IMG/VR virus record: IMGVR_UViG_3300044615_000882
Span: 1-30,612 of that record
DNA: 30,612 nt
DNA from: a virus
Reading direction: 5' to 3' (one strand)
Positions 15,155-24,100 of this stretch are shown here, piece by piece. Position numbers and translations under genes: made by a program. The notes under the pieces are model-generated. The model saw nothing but the letters and a program-made list of their open reading frames with translations, had not been told where the DNA came from and did no database searches. Every line of letters starts with the position of its first letter. Position 1 is the stretch's first letter.

Positions 15155-17296
15155 GTGTTGTCATTAGACGAAATGCAGTATCACCCGACCTCAGAAAAGC
15201 TGGTGGAAACCATCTGCAATCGTACGCAGAGTCTGGAACCACTGTTCTTCCGAGTCCTAGTGGCGTACTACTTCGCCAATACTGCAGCGCACATGCGTTG
15301 CTGTATTGAAACCCCTGACATGGGGGATATCCCGGTCAATCTGTACGCACTGAACCTGGCTCCATCAGGTTTCGGTAAAGGCCGGTCCATCAACATTCTG
15401 GAAGAGGAAGTATTCAATCAGTTTCGTCGGCGCTTCATTGAGGAAACTCTCCCGCTGTTGGCTGAGATCAATCTGCCGAAACTCAGCCTGGCCAGAGCCA
15501 ATCGCAAGGGTACTGATCCGGATGAAGAGTTGGTCCGTGTTCAGAAGGAATTCGATAGCACGGGTCCGATGCTGTTCAGCTTCGCTGAAGCCACTGCCCC
15601 GGCAGTCAAGCAGATGCGTCACCACCTCTTGATGGTCAATGCCGGTGCATTGTCTCTGGAAGTGGATGAAATCGGTACCAACCTATCCAACAGTGCTGAA
15701 GTTCTCGCGCCATACCTGGAGCTGTTCGACAAGGGCAAGATCAAAACCAAGTTGGTCAAGTCCACTTCCGACAGTAAACGTCTGGAAGAGATCAGGGGCA
15801 CCACACCAGCCAACCTGATGATGTTCGGTACGCCGTCCAAGCTCTTTGACGGTGCAGCCACCGAGCAGATGCTGTACAGCTTCCTTGATACTGGATATGC
15901 CCGGCGCTGCTTCTTTGGCTACATCAAGGGTGTGACTCGGCAGACCGACCTCACTCCACAGGAAATCTTCGCCAGGAGTACATCCCAGAACAACAGCGCG
16001 TTCCTGGAACAACTGTCTGACCAGCTGGACAATCTTGCTGACATCATCAACGTCAACAAGAAGCTCAAGATCAAGGAAGCCACAAGCCTCCTCTTGATTG
16101 AGTACAAGTTGATGTGCGAGAAGGCTGCTGCCAAGCTGCCCGAGCACGAAGACATGAAGAAAGCGGAGCTGTCGCATCGTTACTTCAAGGTGCTGAAGCT
16201 GGCTGGGGCGTACGCCTTCATCGACGACTCGCCGGAAGTGACCGAAGCTCACGTTTACAGCGCCATCAAGCTGGCCGAGGAATCCGGTGCAGCCTTCCAG
16301 TCCATGCTGAATCGGGATCGTCCCTATGTGAAGCTCGCCAAGTACCTGGCAGGCGTCAAGCGGGATGTGACCCAAGCAGAACTGGTTGAGGATCTCCCCT
16401 TCTACAAGGGCGGTTCAGCTCAGAAGAACGAGCTGTTGACCCTGGCAATTGCCTACGGATACAAGAACAATATCGTCATCAAGAAGTCCTTTGCTGACGG
16501 GATTGAGTTCATCCGGGGTGAAACCCTCCAGGAAACCGATCTGGACAAGATGGTGGTCAGCTACAGCAGTGACATCACCACCGACTACCGGAATGAAACC
16601 GCCCCCTTCGATCAGCTGCACAAGCTGACCCAGGCTGCAGGAATGCACTGGGTTGCCCATCATCTCAATGGGGGTTATCGGAACGAGGAAAACTGTGTTC
16701 CTGGCTTCAACATGGTTGTCGTGGATGTCGATGGCACGGTCAGTCTGAGCACGGCCAAGCTGCTGCTCAAGGACTACAAGTACCTGATCTACACGACCAA
16801 GCGCCATACCGAAGTCGAGAATCGGTTCCGTATCATTCTGCCAATCAACTACACCCTCGAACTGGATGCCAAGGACTTCAAGGAATTCATGTCCAACATC
16901 TACGAGTGGTTGCCCTTCGAAGTCGATACCGCAACCGGCCAACGTGCCAGGAAGTGGATGTCTCACGCGGGGCACTACGAGTACAACGAAGGTGAAGTGC
17001 TCGATGCCCTGCCATTCATTCCGAAGACTTCCAAGAATGAGGAGCGTAAAGAACTCCTGCATTCCCAACAGTCGATGGACAACCTGGAACGCTGGGCGAT
17101 CAACAACATCGGGGATGGCAACCGCAACAACATGCTCCTGCGCTACGCCATGATTTTTGTGGATGCAGGCTTCGACTTCGAAGCAGTCCGTCAGAAGGTG
17201 ATCAGCCTGAACGACAAGATTGCCGACAAGCTCGATGAAGTCGAAATCATGAGCACGATCATGATTTCGGTAGGCAAGGCCATCGCCAAACGATAA
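15155..17296 (+). CDS. ATPase-primase fusion: N-terminal P-loop ATPase, C-terminal AEP-type primase
   Basis: A 713-residue protein with two units. Unit one has Walker A at about 67-76 (LAPSGFGKGRS, K75) and Walker B at D171-E172 (SLEVDEIG), like DUF3987-type phage helicases. Unit two, about 490-640, carries motifs of archaeo-eukaryotic primases: D524-x-D526 (VVVDVDG), H551 (TTKRHT), an Arg pair (NRFRIILP) and D591 (FEVDTATG). It would unwind DNA and lay primers. The usual phage order is primase first, then helicase; here it is reversed. I chose GTG at 15155 because AAGGA sits six bases upstream; the frame's earlier TTG at 15140 lies before that site. It is followed by tandem terminators. Confidence 0.85.
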   Translation: MLSLDEMQYHPTSEKLVETICNRTQSLEPLFFRVLVAYYFANTAAHMRCCIETPDMGDIPVNLYALNLAPSGFGKGRSINILEEEVFNQFRRRFIEETLPLLAEINLPKLSLARANRKGTDPDEELVRVQKEFDSTGPMLFSFAEATAPAVKQMRHHLLMVNAGALSLEVDEIGTNLSNSAEVLAPYLELFDKGKIKTKLVKSTSDSKRLEEIRGTTPANLMMFGTPSKLFDGAATEQMLYSFLDTGYARRCFFGYIKGVTRQTDLTPQEIFARSTSQNNSAFLEQLSDQLDNLADIINVNKKLKIKEATSLLLIEYKLMCEKAAAKLPEHEDMKKAELSHRYFKVLKLAGAYAFIDDSPEVTEAHVYSAIKLAEESGAAFQSMLNRDRPYVKLAKYLAGVKRDVTQAELVEDLPFYKGGSAQKNELLTLAIAYGYKNNIVIKKSFADGIEFIRGETLQETDLDKMVVSYSSDITTDYRNETAPFDQLHKLTQAAGMHWVAHHLNGGYRNEENCVPGFNMVVVDVDGTVSLSTAKLLLKDYKYLIYTTKRHTEVENRFRIILPINYTLELDAKDFKEFMSNIYEWLPFEVDTATGQRARKWMSHAGHYEYNEGEVLDALPFIPKTSKNEERKELLHSQQSMDNLERWAINNIGDGNRNNMLLRYAMIFVDAGFDFEAVRQKVISLNDKIADKLDEVEIMSTIMISVGKAIAKR

Positions 17297-17299
17297 CAG

Positions 17300-17357
17300 A
17301 AGCCCTCCGGGCTTTTCTACGATCAACCAAAAAGGTGGCCTTCGGGCTGCCTCCTTT
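17300..17357 (+). terminator. Tandem terminators after the primase gene
   Basis: First hairpin: AAGCCC / GGGCTT around a TCC loop, followed by TTTT (17300-17316). Second hairpin: AAAGGTGGC / GCCTCCTTT with one mismatch (17331-17339 and 17349-17357). The second ends 13 bases before the next gene's ATG and may also affect its translation. Confidence 0.8.
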
Positions 17358-17370
17358 ATCAGAGGAAACC

Positions 17371-18099
17371 ATGACTCAACCCGTCAATGACAACCTGGTT
17401 CTCATCGCAGGCAAATCCGCTACCGGAAAGTCAGCCTGCCTTGCTGGACTGAAAGGCCCCGAAGGCGTGCTGTACCTCAACTGTGAGGCAGGCAAGAAGC
17501 TCCCTTTCCGTGCCAAGTTCAAGCAGTACACCATTACCGATCCGCTTCAGGTGTACGAAGCCTTCGATGCTGCCGAGAACATGCCGGAAGTGCACACCAT
17601 CGTTATCGATACCGTGACCTACCTGCTCGATATGTACGAGTCGGTCTACGTCTACAACGCAGCCAATGGTCAAAAAGCCTGGGGCGACTTCGCTCAGTAC
17701 TACAAGACACTGATGCAGAACTACGTTGCCAAGAGCACCAAGAACGTCATTTTCCTGGCCCATACCGCCGACTCGCTGAACGAATCGGAAATGGTCATGG
17801 AAACCAAGGTGCCGGTCAAAGGTTCACTCAAGAACAACGGTATCGAGTCCTACTTCTCCTTGGTAATTTCCACCAAGAAAGTCCAGCTCAAGGCACTCAA
17901 GGATTACCAATCCAAGCTGCTCACCATCACCCCGGAAGAACAGGCACTTGGCTTCAAGTACGTCTTCCAAACCAAGCTCACCAAGGAAACGGTGGGTGAA
18001 CGTCTGCGTGGTCCTCTGGGAATGTTCGACACCCAGGAAACCTTCACGGACAACAACGCGCAGTTGGTCATGGACCGTCTGCACGAGTACTACCAGTAA
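17371..18099 (+). CDS. RecA-like AAA ATPase, Sak4 type
   Basis: A 242-residue ATPase. Walker A is GKSATGKS at 14-21 and Walker B is HTIVIDTVTYLLD near 70-85. A third conserved region, NVIFLAHTADS, matches the sensor strand of RecA/Sak4 proteins. Sak4-like proteins are single-strand annealing or RecA-like recombinases that work with a phage SSB, and an SSB-like gene follows directly. The start at 17371 has an AGAGGAAACC ribosome site; an earlier frame start overlaps the terminator hairpin. Probably involved in recombination and replication repair. Confidence 0.88.
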   Translation: MTQPVNDNLVLIAGKSATGKSACLAGLKGPEGVLYLNCEAGKKLPFRAKFKQYTITDPLQVYEAFDAAENMPEVHTIVIDTVTYLLDMYESVYVYNAANGQKAWGDFAQYYKTLMQNYVAKSTKNVIFLAHTADSLNESEMVMETKVPVKGSLKNNGIESYFSLVISTKKVQLKALKDYQSKLLTITPEEQALGFKYVFQTKLTKETVGERLRGPLGMFDTQETFTDNNAQLVMDRLHEYYQ

Positions 18100-18150
18100 C
18101 ACTCACCCCCAAAACACCCCGTTTCAAATTCAACTTAAAGGAAAACTCAC

Positions 18151-18897
18151 ATGAGCCTCCTCGCAAACCTCGCTTCCGATTCCTCCATTGCCGATGAAAA
18201 AGATTCCATCGGTGGTTCTGGTCCTGTCGATTCCGGCCTGTACGGCTGCACAATCGCCATGGCTTACATCAACAAGGCTTCCAGCGGTGCCTTGGGCCTG
18301 GCCCTGACCCTCAAGACCATTGACGGCAAGGACATCCGTCAAACCCTCTGGATGACCTCCGGTACGGCCAAGGGATGCAAGAACTACTACGAGAAGGACG
18401 GCGAGAAGCACTACCTGCCGGGCTTCACGCACGCCAACGCCCTGTGCCTGCTGACCGTAGGCAAGGAAATCTCCCAGCTCGATACCGAAACCAAGGTCAT
18501 CAACCTGTACTCGGCTGAAGCCAAGGCTGAAGTGCCGACCAAGGTTGAAGTGGTCATGGATCTGCTGAACCAGGAAATCATTGCTGGCATCATCAAGCAG
18601 ACCGTGGACAAGACCAAGAAGAACGAAGCCACGGGTGCCTACGAGGCAACCGGCGAAACCCGTGAAGAAAACGAGATCGACAAGTTCTTCCGTGCCAAGG
18701 ACCGTATGACCACGGCTGAAATCCGTGCTCAGGCTACCGAAGCTGTCTTCATCAACAGCTGGGACCAGAAGTGGACCGGCAAGACTAAGGATCGCGCCAA
18801 GGGTTCCGCAGCTGGCCTGCCGGGTGTGCCGAAGCTCGGAGGTGCACCGGCTGCAGCAGCAGGTACCAAGAAGCCGACCACCAGCCTGTTCGGTTAA
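18151..18897 (+). CDS. SSB-like single-stranded DNA-binding protein
   Basis: A 248-residue protein with a strong TTAAAGGAAAACTC ribosome site. The N-terminal half (about 20-130) is beta-rich with aromatic residues (LYGCTIAMAYINK, GKDIRQTLWMTSG), as in OB-fold phage SSB proteins. The middle is helical and charged; the last 40 residues are Ala/Gly/Pro-rich and end in KKPTTSLFG. Phage SSBs usually have a flexible tail ending in a short docking peptide, though normally acidic. Assignment rests on the Sak4 neighbour, tail form and overall look; I cannot point to a diagnostic motif. A small protein 1.6 kb downstream has a similar end (GSLFS). Confidence 0.65.
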   Translation: MSLLANLASDSSIADEKDSIGGSGPVDSGLYGCTIAMAYINKASSGALGLALTLKTIDGKDIRQTLWMTSGTAKGCKNYYEKDGEKHYLPGFTHANALCLLTVGKEISQLDTETKVINLYSAEAKAEVPTKVEVVMDLLNQEIIAGIIKQTVDKTKKNEATGAYEATGETREENEIDKFFRAKDRMTTAEIRAQATEAVFINSWDQKWTGKTKDRAKGSAAGLPGVPKLGGAPAAAAGTKKPTTSLFG

Positions 18898-18905
18898 TCG
18901 GTCAA

Positions 18906-19002
18906 TGGGGGATGAGTCGTAAGTCCGATCCCAGACGCTTATGGCCGTGTAGAGCGGTTGAGCGCACCACTGGGAGGCTGGCGTCCTAGGCATCCCCCAC
19001 CA
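18906..19002 (+). ncRNA. tRNA-like element with 8-9 bp acceptor stem and 3' ACCA
   Basis: GGGGGATG (18907-18914) pairs with CATCCCCC (18991-18998) and is followed directly by A-CCA, as at a tRNA 3' end; T18906 and A18999 could pair as well. Inside, GTCG/CGAT, TCCCAG/CTGGGA and GGCCG/CGGTT (7-base loop) can form arms. No proper T-loop (TTCRA) is present, so this is not a standard tRNA. It lies four bases before tRNA-Gly. It may be a degenerate or unusual tRNA, or a tRNA mimic. Confidence 0.45.
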
Positions 19003-19006
19003 ACAC

Positions 19007-19081
19007 GCGGGTATAGCTCAATAGGTAGAGCACCGGACTTCCACTCCGGTTACGGCGGTTCGATCCCGCCTACCCGCTCCA
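19007..19081 (+). tRNA. tRNA-Gly (anticodon UCC)
   Basis: A complete cloverleaf: acceptor GCGGGTA/TACCCGC (7 bp), D stem GCTC/GAGC, anticodon arm CCGGA-CTTCCAC-TCCGG with anticodon TCC, T arm GGCGG-TTCGATC-CCGCC, discriminator T and an encoded CCA. All stems are perfect. It lies in a 350-base gene-free stretch in the replication block that ends at a strong terminator. It would supply Gly GGA/GGG decoding. Confidence 0.97.
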
Positions 19082-19202
19082 GTACGTGCCAAGCCACTGT
19101 TGATGCCGTCCTAACGGATAAAGACTAGGAGCAAGGCGACGTTCGGGAAACCCCACCCAACAAGGGGTGACAGACGGGAAAGACCTCACGAACCCTCCTC
19201 TT
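19082..19202 (+). other. Gene-free stretch between tRNA-Gly and its terminator
   Basis: No coding frame with a ribosome site is seen. Short hairpins are possible (CCGT/ACGG near 19107-19118; ACCCC/GGGGT near 19150-19170). It lacks a T-loop, so it is not a second complete tRNA. It may be the transcript's trailer or a small structured RNA; I cannot assign it. Confidence 0.4.
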
Positions 19203-19233
19203 GGCCAGTCCCAGCAATGGGCTGGCCTTTTTT
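19203..19233 (+). terminator. Strong terminator after the tRNA region
   Basis: GGCCAG-T-CCC (19203-19212) pairs with GGG-CTGGCC (19219-19227), with one bulged T, followed by six T. It ends the SSB/tRNA transcript just before the Gp49-family gene. Confidence 0.9.
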
Positions 19234-19248
19234 ATTTGAAAGTGTTCT

Positions 19249-19593
19249 ATGAACGACCAAAACATCGAACAGGAAATCCAAGCCAAAGGTTTGAATGCTC
19301 CGCGTATCACGCCGGATCAGATCGATGCCCTGATGGCGCGGGTTCAACACACCGTCCATGTTCCGGAAGGCACGACCTCCACCTTTGTCCATGCGTACCT
19401 GGATGGGAAGTTTCATCTGGCGACTGGACACAGTGCCTGCGTTTCTCCGGAAAACTTCAATGCCGACACTGGTTTCCAGATTGCACTGGGCAAGGCTATG
19501 TCCGCTGCCAAGGACAAGTTGTGGGAACTGGAAGGTTACCGTTTGTACGCCTGCCTCCGTGACAACACCCAACCTCCTGGGGGAGCAGAATGA
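19249..19593 (+). CDS. Gp49-family phage protein (Phage_gp49_66)
   Basis: A 114-residue protein matching the Phage_gp49_66 pattern: PRITPDQIDALMARVQHT, then TSTFVHAYLDGKFHLATGHS with ACVSPENFN, and KLWELEGYRLYACL. The family is widespread in phages and its function is unknown. A TTGAAAGTGTTCT stretch with only a weak ribosome site precedes the ATG. Its stop overlaps the next gene (ATGA). Confidence 0.9.
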   Translation: MNDQNIEQEIQAKGLNAPRITPDQIDALMARVQHTVHVPEGTTSTFVHAYLDGKFHLATGHSACVSPENFNADTGFQIALGKAMSAAKDKLWELEGYRLYACLRDNTQPPGGAE

Positions 19594-19898
19594 GCGAAGA
19601 AGTCGCACACCAGGAAGTATCGAATCCCGATCTGCTTCAGGTCGAAGACCTGGATCATTTCATCGCGTTGCTCACCGACTGGCACAACCGTCAAACAGCT
19701 ATTGTGGCCCATCTGCAGCAAGTTCCGCAGGGTGTCACGATGTTGCTTGAACAGGGTGAAGGCGAAGAACCGCAGGAACGGACGATGGAAGGTGACTTCC
19801 TCGACGGCTTCCGGATTGGCCTGGGTATGGCACTGAACTACCTGGGCAAGCTGCCTTTCCTGGCCGAGTACCAAGATGCCCCTCCCGTCACCCACTAA
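19590..19898 (+). CDS. Hypothetical acidic phage protein (102 aa)
   Basis: A 102-residue acidic protein, MSEEVAHQEVSNPDLLQVED at the N-terminus, with a helical segment HFIALLTDWHNRQTAIVAHL and a second helix FRIGLGMALNYLGKL near the C-terminus. It is coupled to the Gp49 gene by ATGA and overlaps the resolvase gene by 23 bases. No family recognised; cytoplasmic. Function unknown. Confidence 0.8.
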   Translation: MSEEVAHQEVSNPDLLQVEDLDHFIALLTDWHNRQTAIVAHLQQVPQGVTMLLEQGEGEEPQERTMEGDFLDGFRIGLGMALNYLGKLPFLAEYQDAPPVTH

Positions 19899-20472
19899 AC
19901 CGGGAATCCGGGTAGTTGGTTTCGATCCTTCGTTGCGGAACTGGGGAATCTCCAAGGGTGTTCTCACTCCTGGTCTGGTTTCCCGGCTCCACATCGAAGA
20001 AGTGTCCGTCATCAACCCCGAACTTCCTACAGGGAAACAGGTTCGGCAGAACAGCCTAGACTTGGAATCAGCCAAGCAACTATGTGCTGCTGCCTTATCT
20101 GCCGCCAAGGGTGCACAAGCCATCTTTGTCGAAGTACCTGTAGGTAGTCAATCGGCACGCGCCATGGCTTCCTATGGTATCTGTGTCGGTGTCCTGGGGG
20201 CATTGCGTGCCACTGGTATTCCCTTCTTCGAAGTCACTCCCACCGAAGTCAAAATGGCCTCCGTAGGCAAGAAGACGGCGACCAAGAATGACATGATCCT
20301 TTGGGCTACCAAGAAACATCCGGAAGCCAACTGGCCTACCTACAAGCATAAAGGCGAAGAGGTCATTAGCGAAGCGAAAGCCGAGCACATGGCCGACGCC
20401 ACTGCTGCCATTTACGCAGGCTTGGCCTGCAACTCGTTTCAACAACTGCTGCCTTTCATGCAGCCCAACTAA
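19876..20472 (+). CDS. RuvC-like Holliday junction resolvase
   Basis: A 198-residue RNase H-fold nuclease. Catalytic acids are visible as D17 (VVGFDPSLRNWG), E86 (IFVEVPVGSQ) and D174 (HMADATAAIYAG), the RuvC order. It would resolve branched DNA in replication and recombination before packaging. The end of unit two (TPTEVKMASVGKKTATKNDM) is typical of the phage RuvC-like branch. Start is the ATG at 19876, overlapping the previous gene. Confidence 0.92.
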   Translation: MPLPSPTKPGIRVVGFDPSLRNWGISKGVLTPGLVSRLHIEEVSVINPELPTGKQVRQNSLDLESAKQLCAAALSAAKGAQAIFVEVPVGSQSARAMASYGICVGVLGALRATGIPFFEVTPTEVKMASVGKKTATKNDMILWATKKHPEANWPTYKHKGEEVISEAKAEHMADATAAIYAGLACNSFQQLLPFMQPN

Positions 20473-20484
20473 CGAAAGAAACCA

Positions 20485-20865
20485 ATGCAAATCAACCTCA
20501 AACAAGCTGAAATCGTCCAGGCCCTGCGCGCTTACGTGGTTGCCCAAGGCATCAACCTCACCGGCAAGGATGTCGATATTTCCTTCACCGCTGGTCGTCG
20601 TGAAAGCGGCATCTCTGCCGATATCACCATCGAAGATGCCGTGATCCCCGGCTACACCAATGCAGTCTCCGACGAAGCCCCGGAAGTCTCGGCCCATGTC
20701 GTGACCCTGGCTGTCGTTCCGACTGCATCGGAAGTGGTTGAAGCTGACGCTGCCACCGCCGAAGCCAAGGAAGTCCAGGCTGAAGCACCGGCAGTGGCAG
20801 CTGCCCCGGTAGTCGAAGAAGCTCAGGCTGCCGAACCCAAGGCACCCGGTAGCCTGTTCAGCTAA
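20485..20865 (+). CDS. Phage protein with Ala/Glu-rich tail ending in SLFS
   Basis: A 126-residue protein. The N-terminal 55 residues (MQINLKQAEIVQALRAYVVA, then DISFTAGRRESGISADITIED) form a compact helix-plus-strands unit seen in many phage proteins of unknown function. Residues 60-120 are a low-complexity Ala/Glu/Val tail, probably disordered and acidic. The end, EPKAPGSLFS, resembles the end of the SSB-like protein (KKPTTSLFG). An AACGAAAGAAACC leader precedes the ATG. It may bind DNA or a partner of the replication complex; this is inference. Confidence 0.8.
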   Translation: MQINLKQAEIVQALRAYVVAQGINLTGKDVDISFTAGRRESGISADITIEDAVIPGYTNAVSDEAPEVSAHVVTLAVVPTASEVVEADAATAEAKEVQAEAPAVAAAPVVEEAQAAEPKAPGSLFS

Positions 20866-20879
20866 ACCAACTCCAGGCC

Positions 20880-21062
20880 ATGCTGAGTATTCTCAAAGGA
20901 ATTGGATACGGTATCGTAGCCATTCTAGGAATCGGCCTGGCCCTCGGGATGGGGGCAGCGATTGCTGCCCTCAGCTCCATCATTGGCCTTGTGGTCACTG
21001 GTGGGGTTGCCCTTGTGATTATTGTTTTGGTCATTCGGGAAATCCTTGGAGCCAACGAGTAG
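20880..21062 (+). CDS. Small membrane protein (60 aa)
   Basis: A 60-residue hydrophobic protein with two likely membrane helices: GIGYGIVAILGIGLALGMGA and IGLVVTGGVALVIIVLVI, a glycine between them, and a charged end (REILGANE). The only ribosome site is a weak AGG. It is the last gene of the plus-strand block and lies before the convergent terminator. Function unknown; could be a superinfection or envelope-interaction protein. Confidence 0.65.
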   Translation: MLSILKGIGYGIVAILGIGLALGMGAAIAALSSIIGLVVTGGVALVIIVLVIREILGANE

Positions 21063-21074
21063 AGTTCCATCAAC

Positions 21075-21101
21075 GGAGGGCACCCACAAGTGCCCTCCTT
21101 T
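21075..21101 (+). terminator. Terminator between convergent blocks
   Basis: GGAGGGCAC / GTGCCCTCC is a perfect 9-bp stem with CCACAA loop followed by TTT. It ends the plus-strand block. The minus-strand giant gene stops at 21110 and would also run into the same stem, but without a T-tract on that side. Confidence 0.8.
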
Positions 21102-21109
21102 CATGGTCC

Positions 21110-24100
21110 TTATTTCACCAACTTGATCGTCGCCAGTTCATCCAGTACCCCAGGATACTCCAGCGCACCCAAGCTGAAGGGGTTGTTCCCCAGTTTGTGG
21201 GTGAAGCCGGAATCCGTCAGCATCGGTGCTGATGAGAAGAAGTGGTCCGTCACCAACAACGCCAGGGCACGCCCAGGATTTTCTGCGTACAGATGGGCAA
21301 TTACCTTCTGAATCCGCAGGTAGTACTTGGTGAACATCACAAAACCCATGTCGTTCATGTACTGCAGCTTGCGGTGTGACGGCAGATCGTAGTTCACGAA
21401 GGAATCTGAAGCCAATTGCAGTGCTTCATCCTTGCTCATTGGATTGTCCTTGCGGGACATCTTATGTGCATACAGCGCGTACCGGGCTACAAAGTCACTG
21501 AGCTGGGTAGCATGACGCAACGCCTTGTACATCTGAGTGTCCTTGGCCATGTACACCGTTTTGGCTGCACTCAACACATGCTTATTCAGCTTGCTGGAGT
21601 GATCATCCACGTAATGAACCAGCCGTGACTTGTACGAATACATATCGTCATCCGGAGAGACATCTTCCACGATGGACGGCATCAAGCCAGCATCGATCAG
21701 TTCCTTGACCGGGTTATGTTCCAGGGCATCCTTCAGACGAATGATTTCCCGTTCCATCTCCTGGCGGCTGGACTTGATATAGCCTGCTGCCAACTGGGTT
21801 TCCAGTTCGATCAGCGCTGCAGAGTCCTGACGGTAGTTGCTGACGCCCTTCAAGGCAATCCGATGATAGCGAGCCATATCCCTGATAGGCACACCATGCC
21901 AGTAGAGCAGCGAGATGTTGCTGCCGATATTGCCTAGCAACGTGCTCAGGTTCTTGATAACCAGAATCTCCTTGGCTTCCGCCACGATTTCCTGCCAGAT
22001 ATCCTCGGCACGACGCAGGTTGTACTCCGCTTTCTCACCCATCACATGAGTCATCAAGCCAACGAACATGGCATCTAGTGCGTTCTTGCGTTCCTTGTGG
22101 AAGGCATCCGTCACACTGGTTTTGCGGTACCCGAAGTTGATATCCATCAGGTCGCTACGCACCATCATGTATTCGGTGCCCCAGATTTCCTTGATGGCTT
22201 GCTTGGTATCTTCCGGTAGCATCCGGTAGATGTCCTGCAATTCCATATCTTCGCTGTCCGGGCCTACTTGGCGGTAGGACACGGAACGGGTGGCAAAGTC
22301 GGCCAGGTACTGTTCGCGGAGTGCCTCAACCGCCTTGCGGTTACTCTCCTTGGTGGATTCCTTGTCGTAAATGTTTCCGGCGAAGAATCCCAGCACCTTG
22401 TCGAAACGGCTATCCCGGTTCAACAGATCGTCCTTGTTCTCCTCCTGCATCAGGTAGCGGTAATCCGTCACCTCGCCCTGGGGATTGAGGATCGGTGCTG
22501 CGTAGTTCTCCTCGACCTTGGACGGATCGTAATTCGGGTCATAGCGGAATTCCCGTTGAATGGCTGCTCGTTTGTTGGTAGTCATCCTCCGGATGTCTTG
22601 CTTGTTGGCCTTCCACTCGTTCAGGTTCTGTACGTTGTCAGTCTTGCTGCGCGACCCCTTGGCCGTTTCTCCGGTGTAGGAGAAGATGGCCGAAAGCCAG
22701 GGACGCAAACCACCTCCGTCCCGTTTGTACACAAAGCGTTCCGTGTTCTTGTCCGGATCAAGCGGGTCCGATGAAACACGCTTGCCCTTGATGTATCCCT
22801 GGGCTTCCAGCTTGGCCCCTTCCTTTTCCGTGGCAACCACCACTTCCTTCTTCGGATCGTAGATTTCCGGGACGTAGCCCTTCATCATCAAGGCTTCCGA
22901 GCCTTCGAAGAGGCGTTCCTTGGACTGCTCCTGCAAAGACTTGTGCAGCTTGAGCACCATCTCGACCCCATTGCCATCCGTGCGTGCACCTTCGCTGGCC
23001 AACAGCCTACCCAGAGCATCCTTGTGTTTGTCCTCGGTATATTGGAAGGCGTACAACGAAACCAACTGATCAATGATCGGCGTGGCGGCTGCTGCATCGG
23101 ATGCAGTCACATAGCTTTCATTGCCTGTACCAAACAGGTGGGCAATGTTGGAAGCGTTCATCAGCAGGTGATGTCCCTTGACCTGACCCTTCACCATCTT
23201 GTAAGCCAGGTTCTTGGCGTAACGTTCATAGAAGCCACGGGCTTTCCGGAACGGTGCCAGCTGGCCTTCCAGACGCTTGATTTCCTGACTCAGTGCAGCC
23301 GGGGAACTGAGCAGGGCAGACACTTCCTCCATGGAGTGATGGGCCAGCAATGCCGAGATATCGGTACGCAGCAACCCTGCCGTGATGGCGTGCTTGTCTT
23401 CCTGGGCCAGATCCTTGCCCTTGTTGGCAAAGCTCTCCAGCGACACGTTGCCGGTATGGGTGATCAGGTCTTCCCGGATACCTTCACGCAGCTTGGCTTC
23501 ACGGATCAGCCGATGGAACATCTTGTTGCCATCATTCATGCCACGGATCTCGTTGACCATGCCCATCGCCAGGCCGAATCCCTTGTTCATCTGACGATCA
23601 CGGACTTCCTGGATGTGGTTCATGACCGCTTCCACACGATCCCCAGCTACGGTGCTGACCACTGCCCCTGCAGTACGCACGATGCTGTTCTTGCGATCAC
23701 GTACCCACTTCGACTGGCTGGCCTTTTCCACCTTGCTTTTCAGGTTGGCCGCCCCCTGCTTCATGGAGTTTTCCACGAAATCCAGGACGCTGGCCTTCTG
23801 CAGCATTGGCTCCTTCCGCTTGGCTTCGATTTCCACCAGCTGCTTGACCAGGGCATTCAGCTTTTCATCGGCTGCCTGACCGGCAAAGGTGTGGGTCAAC
23901 TTGCCGTTGAACCATTCCAGTACCTTCTGGAACAGGGATTCCAGACGATGAGCAAAGCTGCCCGAGGTTGCCAACGGGGAACGATCGGTACCCATTTTCA
24001 AGGCCGCATTCACTTCCGGATGGGCCAACCCCAATGCTGCAAATCGAGCAAGGTGGCGACTACGCCCACCTTGCCCCATATCCATCTTGAACAGGAAATC

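Noticed and set aside
18906-19002. Standard tRNA call for the ACCA-ending element
   Set aside because: No TTCRA T-loop and no U33 before an anticodon; kept only as a tRNA-like structure.
19082-19202. Group I intron or second tRNA after tRNA-Gly
   Set aside because: I could not find the conserved intron core elements or a T-loop, and tRNA-Gly is uninterrupted.
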